From Caenorhabditis elegans (taxonomy: Eukaryota > Nematoda > Chromadorea > Rhabditida > Rhabditidae): DNA of 64,000 bases. Of this stretch, positions 1-12,686 are shown in pieces. Positions within the stretch are counted from its first letter, which is position 1. Every line of letters starts with the position of its first letter. The DNA is taken from assembly GCF_000002985.6 (NCBI RefSeq), contig NC_003283.11, positions 11,966,001-12,030,000 on the forward strand, read 5' to 3'. The notes beneath the pieces are model-generated. The model did no database searches. It had not been told where the DNA came from and saw only the letters and a program-made list of their open reading frames with translations. Position numbers and translations under genes: made by a program.

Positions 1-75
1 TATTATGAATCGACTGGAAAAAAAGATTCTAAAAAAGGAGCCAAATGTGTTGACCAAAACAAACGTGAGTTGTGA
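1..75 (+). CDS. Possible 3' end of a gene entering from the left (partial)
   Basis: Frame 1 is open from the first base and ends in TGA at 73-75, reading a lysine-rich tail that finishes DQNKREL. An AATAAA polyadenylation signal follows at 153-158, which fits a transcript end. The GTGAGT at 65-70 could instead be a splice donor, making this an internal exon. Only 24 codons are visible, so no function can be given. The call rests on the open frame, the codon pattern and the signal spacing. Confidence 0.35.
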   Translation, partial: YYESTGKKDSKKGAKCVDQNKREL

Positions 76-3000
76 AAGTGCCCGTTGAGGTGGAAATCGG
101 AACGGAATTCAATTATTCAATTATCTCTAAACACCTGCCATTTTGAATCAAGAATAAAGTAAATTTTCAACTGAACCAAGAGAACTGATATGAAATGATG
201 AATGATCTAGTTGTTAGAGGAAGGTGCTGACCACTGGAGTCTACGAATAAATTTGATTTCGCAGTCATATTTTTACGTTGAGATTATAGTAAAATAGTTT
301 AACGTCATTTAGGAAAATTAAACTTTAAAGATCTATTTTTTTAGTTAATTAACATATTAACAATGAACAAGGTAGAATTTAATGTTAAGGGAAGAATAAA
401 TTAAGTATATAAAAATTGAGTTCCAAATCATAGGAACCAATATCACCTGCCTAACAGATTCAGTTACAACAACATCTAAGCCTATTCGTCATCTCAGTTA
501 ACTTCGGAATTATTTTAATATATGCGTGTGTGCCAGGAAGGAGACAAAAAGAAATATACTCAAATGAAAAATTGAAAGAAAGCGAGTCATGAGTGGGTAA
601 TAAAAGTTGATCAATTTAATAATTATTATTCAAAGTCTGGAGTGACGGGAAAATATGGAAAGAAATGAAAAAGGTAATAAGTTTGATTTGTTTTTGAGAA
701 AAATTAAAGAACTTCGGCGAATAAATTCTGAGTTCAAGGATCGATTCGTAAAATGAGACGTTAGTTATTGAAAGTAGAAGTTGAAGAGAAAAATATAACT
801 GTGCAACTTATGGATCCACAAAACTTGAGCAATTATTCCAAAGAGTAGAGAAACATTATCTGCAGGTCTTTTCATACATTAAGCAAATCTTGCTGTGATA
901 ATTTCCAAATGTTCCTTAGCGAACAGTGGATACATTCGGGTAATTTCGAGAAGAAAAATTAAATGATGAACGACAGGTAGACAAAATTTTCTCAGGGTTT
1001 TGTCGCTGCGATGGAAGACAATTCTTTCCATTTATTTAAAAGTTAACAACAGAACTTTACAAAACCTAAGAACTACTGTGACTCCAGAAGGATCTCTCCA
1101 TGAATTCTGCACTCGGGAACCGTTTGCAAACGCTGGTAGCGGATTTTTCAGTCTTTCGTTTTCTATAATTTTCGTGTGTTTTCCGTAGTAGAATTGGAAA
1201 AAAAGATTGCAGTAGGCTTGCAGACGGTATCACAACTCTGCGGTTGTAGTTTTTCTTTGAGCTACCTCGCTGTTCAGAATCGTTAAAGATCTGAAATAAA
1301 TAAAGATCAAGTATTGATTTGTGCATATAATATGCGAATTTATATTTCTTCCCACTAAACATTTAAATCAATAATGATGAGAGGATGGCATTTCTGTTTT
1401 GTAAAAAAATCTTTAACCATTAATACAATTCCGGCACAACTTCTGACCAGCACAATGTGTCAACATATTAAGTCTACTTTGTGATGCTCAAATTAGCAGC
1501 CTAATTTATTAAATGAAATCTTATTCGAATTTCCGTTTGTCCAATCACACCTACAATTTGCTTCCAACGTTTGCCATGAATCATGGTAAGGAATAAAGTT
1601 TTAGAGAAACAGAAAACATTTGGTAACAAAATGATCTGATCGAGTGGGAGATATGAAAGAGCAAAAAAATGAGATGAAGCATGAACAAAGTGCGAAAAAT
1701 AGGATATATCTTCTAATTCTCTTATCCTTTTTCTCCTGTATGATATATAGAATCATATCTGACGACGGCGACATCTTTTTCTTTTTTTTTGCTTCTTTTT
1801 CTTCTCACATCGACACATCCATATTAATATGAACATGTGCATATATTGCTCCGGAGAGAAGCTTCATCTCTAATCAAATGAGTCCCATCGATTTTGGGCC
1901 CAGAGAGCAATATATTTGATGGAAAATTGGAGAATAAGAGGAAAGAGCAAAAAAATTGGAAAAGGAAAAAGGATTTTTGTTTCTCACTTGCTCACTTTTA
2001 TGGTCTAACTCACGGGTTGACCGATCCCCTTTCTACTAGATTTATTTAAAGAATTGTAGTTCAGCATATATATGTTAACCTGTGATCTTTGTGGTGTCAG
2101 AAAGTGATAATCGTGTTATGAAATTATGTCTTAAATCCCAAGAAGTTATAAATGATGAAGGAAGGATTAGAATGAAGACAGACAAGATAATAAAGAACTG
2201 AATGTGAAGAAAAGAAGAAGATGAAGCTGTTCAAAAATTCTCAGCTGTGTGGAACGCCAGAACGAAGGAATGTACTTGATGGAAGCGCCATGTTGTTTTT
2301 CATAAATGTTTTTAATTATTCAAGAGTTCCAAGAGCGTAACTTATACTTCAAAGATCTATAGATAAACGATGTATTTAAAGTGGAAAAGTTTTGAAATTA
2401 TCGCAGTAATTGAATGATTTCTGGTTTTCAACTGGATTTATTTGTTCCATCGAATAAACTTTCTTTGTTTCTAATATCGTAGATCTATGGGCAAGTATGT
2501 ACTGTAACAAATGCGTTTTTCTGACACTATTTCTAAAATAATCCCTAGCCAAAAAGATTTTAAATAAAATATATGTCTGGAAAATATGAATTGAAATATT
2601 TTCCTCCAGCAGGTGGGCGAAATGATAATTTTAAATAAACCATGATGATATTTGGAACATCACACACCGGATATCGTCAGAATGAAAAATACTCGGGTTT
2701 TTGATTTTAAATATTTCATATCAAGAAGTTCGAAAACTAACTGCCGAATGTCATTTTAAAACCAGAGGAAGTGAAGAAAAAGAGAATGGGAAAGAGAGGA
2801 AAAAACAAAAAAAAACAACAAAAAATGGAGAGTCAAAAGTTTTATGGAGTTTTATGAGTCCCCACCACCACCACTTCCGAATGCTCAATTATTATAATGT
2901 TTTTGTTAAAATTGTTTAACATTTTATTGACAAGAGAAAATGCTGAGAAGTTCCGTTTTTATTGAAAAATAATTTTTGATTGAAAATCAGAAATGGTTGG

Positions 3001-6000
3001 AACATTTGATTGACATATTCGAGTGTTCATATTGTTTCACTGTTTTCAGAAAAAGACTCAATGATTCTTGAAATGGGATATATAGTGTTATTCCGTGAAA
3101 ACTCGAAAGATTTATATCCGAACCTTGGAAAGCACAAATTTAAGTTATTATTATTATTTTGATGGTATTCAATTATGTTTCAAATGAAATGTTCTTCGAA
3201 ATTTGTTAGTAATTGGAAAATTAACTGAAATTAATTTAGCTTCTAATTAGACCTACATATATTTTCGAACGATTGTTTTCAATTTATTTATTTTTTTGAT
3301 TGTCAATGTCACTATTTCACAATTTTTGTCAGTTTTTCTTGTGTTTGTCTTTCTATAAGATGTGGTCTAGAATATTTAACTTTGATAGAAGTGTGCTTTA
3401 ATTTTTTTCACTGATTCAAAGAAATTACTAATTTACCGATCAAATTTGAAAGTGCAAGAAAGGAGAGAGGGTTCTCAAAATATGACGACCAGGTGATTTT
3501 AATTTGGGAATATCCAAGATTGAGGCAAAGTTTACCATTATCAGAATTTTCTAGTCTACGTCGTGTTATAGTATTCTTAACTTTGACCGAGATGAGGCAA
3601 ACACTGTTCCAGTTCAAAATGTCTTAAAAGTGACGTGAAAGGTGAGAAAATGAGAAATATTGGCGAGTTTCGGGCTCTCCCCGAGCAGTCCATTTGCTCG
3701 TTTCAATTTTGGGACGCAGACACGTGGAGCCCCCATGTTAACTTCTTGTCGTCAATCACCCCTCTCTCCAGGATCTCTATTTTCAAGGCAACGAAACGAA
3801 ATGCTTCGAAGGCGACGACTTGGGAAGTCGAATTTATTCATTGCAAAATGAAACACCGCTTGGCCTCAAGAGTTTTTTTGGTCAACCAGAACCAGGGGTG
3901 TCATTGTTTCCAAAGCACATAATACTGGAGAAAGGAAAAAAGAAAGAAGGAAGCAGAAGGACGTCAATTTCTATTTGGCTATAAATCTGGAATGAGCAGC
4001 GTTTTCACCACCTACTCAGAGGACAATAAATATATAGTGAAGGAATAGAAAAAGGTTGACAAAAGGTTAAAGAAATGACGTGTCATCTGAAATAATATTT
4101 GGGTTAAGTGAGAATAAAAGATATGAGTGAAGATATCCTTTCTTATGTGAAGATATGATTTTTGAAGAAAGAAGAGCCAATGAAAAAGAGGGAGGAACCT
4201 CTTCAGAACGCCTACTCAATAACTTATATGGAGAATATGAACTCAATGTTGACCAACGGTCAAATTTTAGCGTCATCCACGATATATTTTTGAAAATAAA
4301 TCATGAAAACAGACTGAAATATGTGATGGGTAAACTTTTCACTCTACGAAAATCCATATAATGTTCTCTATTATTCTATTAGCATAGCAGTCCTACAAAC
4401 CGCATCAGAAAAGTTCGGTTGACATGGAGTTAGAAAAATTTTTGAACGGTTTTTGAAACGTGGAATTTTTAATTTTAAAAAACGCTCAATTTCGGTTATT
4501 AGAATTGTATTGCGATAGAAGAAATTCAGCTCGTGAGTCATGAGAAGTTTTGAGAACGGTGAGTTTCGAAACATTCTCGAAAATTATGAAATCCAAAAGC
4601 ACTTTTAGCTCAATTTTTCTATCGAATAAGTAATTAATTGAGTCTAATTTATTTGACTTGACCTTTCTCTCCGATTTATTTCTTGATCCAAGTCTTCTTT
4701 CTCATCCATAAACTTTAGTTTTCTTTGAGAAAAAAGTTGACCTTCAAAAGACAACACTCGTGAATATTTTATCACAAGTACATAGATATGACCCATCCTA
4801 AATAATGAACTTGGGATATTTCTGGAAACTTTTCCACTTTTATATTTTTATTGTACTATTGGAATAGGCATTTGAAAGTAGCGTATAGGTTCACTTAGTG
4901 AGATTCCTCTTTACCTAATTAGTGATTTATTTGGAAAAACTGAGATCATCTATGCAAAAAGACAAAGATGGAGAAATAACTAAATTGGTAAACTTTTTCA
5001 TATTGATTTCTTCAGTTTTTAAAGACGTATTTTTACACCGTACACAAAGACTGACCCACGTCAGAACAGTTTGTACGTTTAAATTGTTTTTGTTGTGCCT
5101 TCTGAAATGGTCAGAAAAGAGTGTCAACACTTTCTGACATCGTAGAATAAAATATGTTATGTATTCTCCTAAAATAGTAGGCTTCTAAAATGTTATCAAG
5201 CATTTTTTGCTATCGGGATATTATTGATAGCGAAACTCATAGGATATACTAAACTTGAACTCGTATTCAATCATTTTACAAAATTACGGGGTTTCAAGAA
5301 GATTTGTTGTTAATCTGTAAAATATGTGCTATAATGTATTTTTAAAACTTTTTAATTATTTGTTAAGTAAAATGTATAATGTTTCGAACATTAATTGCAC
5401 CGCTGTTCTACTTATTTGAAGCTCAAAAAAATCTTTTCGGTTACAAAAATTGCTTACTATTAGCATCAGATTTTTGGTAGTTTGAATCGAAGAATTTGAA
5501 ATAATGAGATAATTTTCTTGTTTTTGCACAACAAATAATTTTTTGAATCCAATTATTTGAAGCTTCAATAACCGGTTCGAACAAAAAAAATGGTAGAAGG
5601 AAGTGAAAATTGAATAGACAGAGGATGAATCTAAATTTGGAGGAATGAAGTTTTTCCTTCTCGGAACAACTCCTCCCATTTTCAAAATCAACGTACAGAA
5701 AACAATAGGTTACGGTTTTCTGGAAGATAAAACTACAAAGTGCCAAAAATAAGAAGTTCTCTCTCAAACACATCTACTACTAATCGCTATTGTGGTAAAA
5801 AGAGGAGGAAGAGGCGGAGGGCCATCGGTTTCCTTTTTTGACTCCGCCTTCTTTTGGTCAATGACATCATGACTCTTAGCTCCTAATCTTCTGTGTTAGG
5901 GTATTGTCTTTAAAACGATTAAACTTTGCATTTATTTGTTAAAGAATTGAAGGCAATGATTAAACTTTTCAATAGGATGTGCAAAAGAACGTAGGAGTTG

Positions 6001-9000
6001 GATACATAAAAGTTGATGAGATCAGATGAGAGGTCAGCTGGGGAGGAAATGAAGACACAAAAGTTAAAGAATATCGTTTTAAGAAATGATGTAGAAGCCT
6101 TGAAAGATAATGAAAAAAATAAGCATATGGTTTCTTATATCTTTATAGACAAATTAACACAAAACCGTCACTTTTTGAAAAATAATTATAAGTTTTCCTC
6201 TATTTTTTATACTTATCTTTCTGAAATTTATCTCTCTTGAATTGAAAATAATAGGGGTGTTATAACCGTAATATTTTGAGCAAGGAGAAATAGAAATAAA
6301 ACTAGTTTTTTTCTGATCTAAAAACAGATCAAGCAACTAATTTTACAAACTCTTACACTCGGTTCTCTCGGATTACCATTTCACTTGCTAAGACTTTTGT
6401 GAAATCAAATTCTAGATCTAGACTCATGAATATTCAAATATAATCCTGAGTTGTAGGTGTTTTTGAGACTCCTGAGCTCTATGAATGCATTTATCAAATA
6501 AAAATCTGAAACACCAAAAACATTTTATATTTATAATTCTGAAAATCTGAAAATCCGCTGCTCATCTCCTATTTCTGAAAATATACTGAAAAACAAAAAT
6601 CAAAGTTCCCGTGGCATTCAGATATTTTTCATTGTACTGAAATTCGATTGAGGAATAACTGTTGTCTTTTTCAGATTCGCCTTTTTCTCGACTTTAAAAT
6701 TATTTTCATCTCTGACGAATCTGATGACTAAAATAATTTGATTTTTTATAATATTTCTTAATAGATAAAAATTAATAAGCTGTGAGCGTTTAAATTTATA
6801 ACAAAGAAGAATTGTTAATTACAGCTCTAAAACTGGCTGATAGGTTTGCTACATAAGGTTAGAACGCCAAAAAGTCTTGAAAAAATATCCTCTTAAACTT
6901 TGAGCGGCTCTAAATTGAAAAATATGGAAGATACATAGAAGTGAAGTATTACAACATTGATGTACATATCAAGTGCTAAACTTCATTATAATGTCACTGT
7001 GCTGGTTCTTTACACGTTGCTGACTCACAGCCAGTTGAACAGTTACAGCTAGTTGAAGTAGTTAGTCTGAATTTTTATGAATCCTCATGAGTAACAATTT
7101 TGGAGCTACAAAAATGAATATATATTTGTATCCTTTGTTTTTTTTCTGACAGGATAGGAAGTCAAAATAGTTGGTCCAAATAAATTATAGCTTTCCGTGT
7201 CTGAAGAGTTGAGAGAAAAGTAGTCGGAACGGCAGGGACAACTAAATTCTAGGCTTTTTTGATTGATTAACTGCGATTTGTAAAAGTCGTCTTGAATATT
7301 CTCACATCAACTGGTTTCCCCGGGCTTGCAAATGGGCCTCCGATTCTGTGACATAGTATACGAGGTTTTGATCCCAAAAATTCAGAGTTTCTTGGAACGT
7401 TAAATATTATTTTTTATTTAGTCACACAAGTTTACTTCCGATTGTCTATATACCACAACATTGAATAATTGTCTTCATGATTTCATAGTTTTAATAAACT
7501 TTGAGACACTTTTTAAGGTTATAGTAGATGATATTTGAGGTGTTCAGTTGATTTCATTTTTCTCCTTTTTTCTAACCTTCCCGTTTAAACTGTGATATTG
7601 CTTCACGTCACCCAACCCCTCAATTATCCTCAAAAGTTCAACCACTCACCAAAACTATTATACACTTGCAAAAAATTAAATAGTTGATTGAATACTTTAC
7701 ACAACCTCACCAAGTTTATAATTATGGTTCCAGTAGCTGATAATTGGTTTTTCATTGACTTTATGTTCAGATGGATTCACTTTATAAACCCATTGAATGT
7801 ATATAAAAACCTCGTCATTTATTATTTTCTTGTAAATGAGTTGGTGGTCGACCCAAAAAAGTCGTCGATTCAGCTCGAATAGTTCAGAACAATGCTCCGC
7901 GTGGGGTTGCCATTGTGGGTTGTCGAGAGTTTTGAAGGGACGGAGCAGAACAAAAAATGAATGAAAAGCAAATTGCAAGAGAGAAAATGTTGGGAAGGGA
8001 GATGTCAAGTTGCTAAGATTAGAAGCAGGAAATCGGTTGTGGAAAAGATTTGTTTTCGAATTTTGTTCCGCCTTGTGAAATTTCTGAAAGTTTAACCTAC
8101 AATACTTATTTTAAAACAGTAGCAGGAGCAGCAGGAGTAGGAGTAGCTCCAGTTGGGGTGTTGTCAAAATATCTTCAACCTAGGTTAAAAATAATGAAAA
8201 AAATAAATACATTCTTTCAAGAGTTTTCACAATTTTCGTCGTAAATTTGGTAAATACCAATTTTTGAAAGATTTGGACTCATTGATAAACGTGCCTCATA
8301 TGCTAAGCCTATTTGAATACAAATTGCAAACAAAATATAAAACTTGTAAAACATTTTTGGCAGACTTCCAAAACTATGATAGGTCAAAAGTAAGTATTTT
8401 CCACTCACTTGACTTAAAATTTTAAAGATGATTTTAGCACCATTGGAAGAAATTTGAAATAGTTTTTTAAAAAACTCAGTAGACATATCAAGTTTGAATA
8501 TTCTAAAAACTTTTGAAATATTTTTTAATGATTTTCAGCATCAAATCTTTCAACGAGCGTTTAATTTTGGACGTAAAAATTCAATAGGTCCTCGGTCTAG
8601 ACATAATATATGTATAGAAAAAACAATGTGATTTTAACGTCCAAAAAAGTTATTATTTTTGACGAGTTATCCTGTGGAAATTTTTGTAGAGTTGCAATTC
8701 TCATTACATTGAATAACTATTCTTGAACTTATCGTTCAAATATCTACTTTTTGTTTTACTGAAATAGATAGAAAATGTATCAATTGCAAAATGATCTCAT
8801 CATGAAAAGACATGGAGTCAATGAAAAAGTGGGGAAACGGGATGAATGTACGTGACTTTTTTCAACTTCCTTTTCATTTGGATAATTAATTTTTTGTTTC
8901 AAAAGTTGTGACGAAAGCTCATAATCCTGGTGGGAAAATATGTGTTTTCGAAAATCAGGGAACATTTAAATATATTTTATTAATTTAAACATGTAACCAA

Positions 9001-9498
9001 TTTTTCTGTTTCAAACATTTGATATTCTCGCCGTGCATTGAGTAATACACTTTTGATCTTATAATGCCTACGATAAAAAGTGTGTTTTACTAAAAGGAAA
9101 GGTCATGTGAAGAAATAATTATTCCTAAGTAAACGAAGAAATTGTGAGCACTGCCGACATTTACACTGAAATGAAGTTTATTATCAGAAACCTACCGTAA
9201 TCCAGCCATAATTCTGTTGACTGTGTTTCGTGTTGCCGGGAAACTTTTTGACAGATTATAGATCGGAAGTCGCGTTTTTTGTTCCCAAGTTCGGTTTGCA
9301 GAAACTAGAAAATTTCACTGAATTCCTTTTAATGAATTGGTATCACAGATGAATTCCGGTTCAGATGCTCTCCTAAATCAGTTCCGAATTACCGATCAAA
9401 TACTGATAAGAAGAAAAGGAAGGGCAGCACGTGAGCACTGAGCACTGGTACGAAGCTTTTCGACGTCAAGAACTAGAGAAAACCACAGAATCGGAAGA
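76..9498. other. Gene-poor region, no supported gene
   Basis: About 9.4 kb of AT-rich sequence. Open frames here reach at most about 110 codons, have no homology I recognise and show poor codon texture, and I could not chain any into a spliced model. Minor features are a slightly GC-richer island near 3655-3905, a GCAGGA/GTAGGA low-complexity patch near 8120-8160 and a small hairpin with TTTTGGACGT arms at 8565-8646. Regulatory sequence for flanking genes is possible but not demonstrated. Confidence 0.6.
8565..8646. repeat. Short inverted repeat with TTTTGGACGT arms
   Basis: The arm TTTTGGACGT at 8565-8574 recurs inverted as ACGTCCAAAA at 8637-8646, with about 62 bases between. It could be a tiny remnant of an inverted-repeat element or a chance hairpin. 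No target duplication is clear. Confidence 0.4.
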
Positions 9499-9559
9499 TT
9501 GATAAGACATTGTAAAATGGTATATAAGGGAGACGTGCGGTAAAGAAGGCAGCTTATCG
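9404..9559 (+). promoter_or_regulatory. cpr-1 promoter: GATA sites and TATA box
   Basis: Upstream of the cpr-1 start codon (9580) are TGATAA at 9404-9409, TGATAA at 9500-9505 and an inverted site CTTATCG at 9553-9559. TATATAA lies at 9521-9527, about 50-60 bases before the ATG. WGATAR motifs are the binding sites of the intestinal GATA factors (ELT-2 family), and cpr-1 is known from published work to be a gut protease that needs GATA motifs. Which of these sites is active cannot be told from sequence. Confidence 0.75.
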
Positions 9560-9579
9560 CTCAACTTCTTTCAACAAAT

Positions 9580-10697
9580 ATGGTAAGTCTTTGATTTCTA
9601 GTTAGGAAATTTCAAATAAAAATTACTTTCGATTTTTAATTTGGCATTCATCTTGACATTTCAGAAGTTCCTTATCCTTACCGCGCTCTGCGCAGTCACG
9701 CTTGCCTTTGTCCCAATCAATCATCAATCGGCTGTTGAGACCCTCACCGGTCAGGCTCTTGTTGATTATGTCAACTCAGCTCAATCTTTGTTCAAGACTG
9801 AGCATGTTGAGATTACCGAGGAGGAGATGAAATTCAAGCTTATGGATGGAAAGTACGCTGCTGCCCACTCCGATGAAATCCGTGCCACCGAACAAGAAGT
9901 TGTTCTCGCCTCTGTCCCAGCCACCTTCGATTCTCGTACCCAATGGTCCGAGTGCAAGTCCATCAAGCTTATCCGTGACCAAGCCACCTGTGGATCCTGC
10001 TGGGCTTTCGGAGCAGCTGAGATGATCTCTGACCGTACCTGCATTGAGACCAAGGGAGCCCAACAACCAATCATCTCTCCAGATGATCTTCTCTCCTGCT
10101 GCGGATCTTCCTGCGGAAATGGATGTGAAGGAGGATACCCAATTCAAGCTCTCAGATGGTGGGACTCAAAGGGAGTTGTTACTGGTGGAGACTACCACGG
10201 AGCTGGATGCAAACCATACCCAATTGCCCCATGCACATCTGGAAACTGCCCAGAATCCAAGACTCCATCTTGCTCAATGAGCTGCCAATCTGGATATTCA
10301 ACTGCCTACGCCAAGGACAAGCACTTCGGTTTGTAAAAATTACATAGAATTGTGGAATAATTATATTATTTCAGGAGTCTCTGCCTACGCTGTTCCAAAG
10401 AATGCTGCATCCATCCAAGCTGAAATCTACGCTAATGGACCAGTTGAGGCTGCATTCTCTGTTTACGAAGACTTCTACAAATACAAGAGCGGAGTTTACA
10501 AGCACACCGCCGGAAAGTACCTCGGAGGACACGCCATTAAGATCATCGGATGGGGAACTGAGAGCGGATCTCCATACTGGCTTGTTGCCAACTCATGGGG
10601 AGTTAACTGGGGAGAGAGCGGTTTCTTCAAGATCTACCGTGGAGATGATCAATGCGGAATTGAATCAGCAGTTGTCGCCGGAAAGGCCAAGGTCTAA
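9580..10697 (+). CDS. cpr-1: Cathepsin B-like cysteine protease CPR-1
   Basis: Gut-type papain-family (C1A) cysteine protease, 329 residues in three exons: 9580-9582 (the ATG alone), 9665-10328 and 10375-10697. Residues 1-16 form a signal peptide and are followed by a short propeptide; the mature enzyme begins near residue 85. The active-site cysteine is C113 in QATCGSCWAFG. The catalytic histidine lies in LGGHAIKIIGWG and the asparagine in VANSWGVNWGESG. The occluding loop between PYPIAPC and CSMSCQSGY is short and lacks the His-His pair of true cathepsin B, so carboxydipeptidase activity is unlikely and the enzyme is inferred to be an endopeptidase. An AATAAA signal lies at 10738-10743. It is convergent with mif-2. 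The symbol is recalled from C52E4.1; the family call is certain. Confidence 0.95.
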
Positions 10698-10737
10698 ATG
10701 CATTATGTACACAATTTTTGTAATTACCATCTGCCAA

Positions 10738-10743
10738 ATAAAA
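10738..10743 (+). terminator. Polyadenylation signal of cpr-1
   Basis: AATAAA 41 bases after the cpr-1 stop codon. The opposing mif-2 transcript has its own AATAAA on the minus strand (TTTATT at 10792-10797), so the two convergent 3' ends are close together. Confidence 0.8.
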
Positions 10744-10876
10744 ATGTTCATAATTTAAATTTGTTCTTAAATCTTCTGAAATATATATATCTTTATTAAA
10801 ATTTACGAAGAGCAATTACAAAAGTGCATGAAATCAAAATTAATCTAGTCACATTATGAACAACTGACATCAAAAA

Positions 10877-12246
10877 TTATTTCTTATTTGCTTCGGCGAC
10901 AGTTGTACCGTTGAACCCTACCGTAGCTGGTGGTAAGTCGTGGAATGTGATAACAACCTGAAATTTTGAAATATCAATAATCCATTGTTTGATTAATAAA
11001 ACATAACGAAATATTTGTGACTTAAATGTTTGACATAAACTACACTTACCTTATCTTTTGGAAGACCCAATTCCTTTCCACAAAACTCAGTGATGGCTGC
11101 CGTATTGCGAATATTGTCTTCAGCAGACACTGCTCCGATTGATTTGATCTAAAGAATTTATTATTGCGAGAATTTTGAACTTCTGCCAGAAAAAGGATGG
11201 TTTCATAAAGTTTTAATTTCCTTTCTAAGTGTAACAAGGAACTTAAATGTAGTTTTAAAGGTTTTGGTTTACCAAGGTGTTACTTTTGGAAAGTGTTCCT
11301 AAGTCACTTACCGAAATTACGGTCACAGGATCATGAGTGGCCCCATGAACTAGACGAGCACCGGCGGCTATCTGAAACTTTAAAGTTAATAATTACTAAA
11401 GATTACTAATATACCTCGACAGCAATTCTCTCTCTTGGTTTTCCCATTGATCGAGCAAGAAGATCGGTGAGACGAATCTTAAATTGAAAATTCACATTTT
11501 AAAAGGAATACTATGTGAAGTTGGCATTTGTTCAGATTTTTGAAAGTTTTCTTTGGTAAATTGGCGCTACGAAAAGTTCGGGACTTTTGAGAATTTGGAA
11601 CAATGGTTCATGTTTGTAACCGTACAATACTCTAGAAAAACGGAAAATTATTAAAATATCAAAAATTCGTAGAAAATCCACTTTTTGGTCAACTTCCGAA
11701 ATTGTGGATGCGAAAACTGAATATAAAATATTTCAAAAATTTGTCTGAACTGTCTTAATATTATTTTTCAAAAACATGTCTGTTTTGCCAAGTTGTGGTC
11801 CCAAAATACTGTACCTGGTTTCGAGACGACAGGTGCTTGTAAAATGCAAAAAAAAAGGTGTGCACCTTTAAAGAGTACTGTAATTTTAAACTTCCCTTGC
11901 TGAGGAATTTTCATCAATTGTTCATAGTTTTTCGTTAAAAATATTTTCATTGAAAAACTTATTGTGAGAAAAACTATATAAAATCTTTAAGAATTCTGCA
12001 GAAACTCGAGTATAAAATTACAGTAATCTTTAAAGGCGCACACTTTCTCGCAACGAAAAAACTCGTCGTGTCGAGACCGGGAACCATATTTGTTTCTCTT
12101 AAAATACTTGTTTTTTTCTACAAATTTTCTCTAGACTGTTCAGTGTTTGTTGAGTCGTTTAGAAAATGTTTGATTAAAACACAAACCTCAAAATCAACAG
12201 GAACCTTCTCATTTGGTAGATTCGTCGCAACTCTGACCATCGGCAT
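10877..12246 (-). CDS. mif-2: Macrophage migration inhibitory factor homologue MIF-2
   Basis: 120-residue MIF/tautomerase-family protein. Exons on the minus strand: 12187-12246, 11415-11477, 11312-11371, 11050-11148 and 10877-10957, all joined in phase 0. It starts Met-Pro-Met-Val, so removal of the initiator Met would expose the catalytic N-terminal proline of the family. The lysine of the GKP motif is present near residue 32, but the CxxC motif of vertebrate MIF is absent (HDPVTVIS stands in its place). The start codon follows a TTTCAG-type acceptor at about 12257, consistent with SL trans-splicing. Intron 1 (11478-12186) is unusually long for this gene and holds an inverted-repeat element. 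It lies about 440 bases downstream of snr-4 on the same strand, so co-transcription is possible but the gap is longer than in most nematode operons. Confidence 0.94.
11805..12092. repeat. Inverted-repeat (MITE-like) element in mif-2 intron 1
   Basis: A left arm around 11805-11895 contains TGGTTTCGAGACGAC and GCACCTTTAAAGAGTACTG. A right arm around 12010-12092 carries the inverted equivalents (CAGTAATCTTTAAAGGCGC and CGTCGTGTCGAGACC). The arms are diverged, with a loop of about 115 bases. The two motifs belong to a repeat family I recognise as very common in C. elegans introns. No coding capacity is seen. Confidence 0.8.
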
Positions 12247-12686
12247 TTTTCGTTTCTGAAATTGATTTTTTGGAATATGGCAATAAATCACATTTCATGA
12301 AAAACGTGGAATATAGCGTTTTTATTCAAAAAATAACGACCAATAGTAACCTGAACTTTGAAGACGAAAGACGATGATATTCTGATAGCACTGACAGTCA
12401 ACATCGACGAAAAATCGAAAAACCGGTTTCAAGTTCAAGCAACAATCACGCAGAACTACAAAAATCATCTGCCGCGAGGATACGGATTCAACTTCAGAAA
12501 AAAACACGACTGTGGTATTAAATAGGAACGTTTATCAATAAATAAAAAGTGGAAAATGATGATCATTGAAACGAAACAACAGGGTGAACGGGAGGGGGAA
12601 GAACAAGAGTGAAAATTTCGAAAATTGTAAGGTGTCATAACAAATACGAGAAAACCGTACTGATTGGGAGATTTTCTGAAGGTGAA

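Noticed and set aside
3635-3922. Plus-strand 95-codon frame in a GC-richer patch
   Set aside because: A second frame is open over the same bases, codon use is not convincing and no splice sites give a longer product. Kept only as a compositional note.
5356-5773. Overlapping minus-strand open frames of about 110 codons
   Set aside because: Phe/Ser/Leu-rich chance composition, two frames open over the same bases, no splice partners and no recognisable motif.
9776-10147. Long minus-strand frames across cpr-1
   Set aside because: Shadows of the cathepsin B coding sequence, whose plus-strand frame matches the family throughout.
12247-12686. snr-4 and mif-2 as a clear two-gene operon
   Set aside because: Order and strand fit, but the gap of about 440 bases is longer than the usual ~100 and the spliced leader type cannot be read from DNA.
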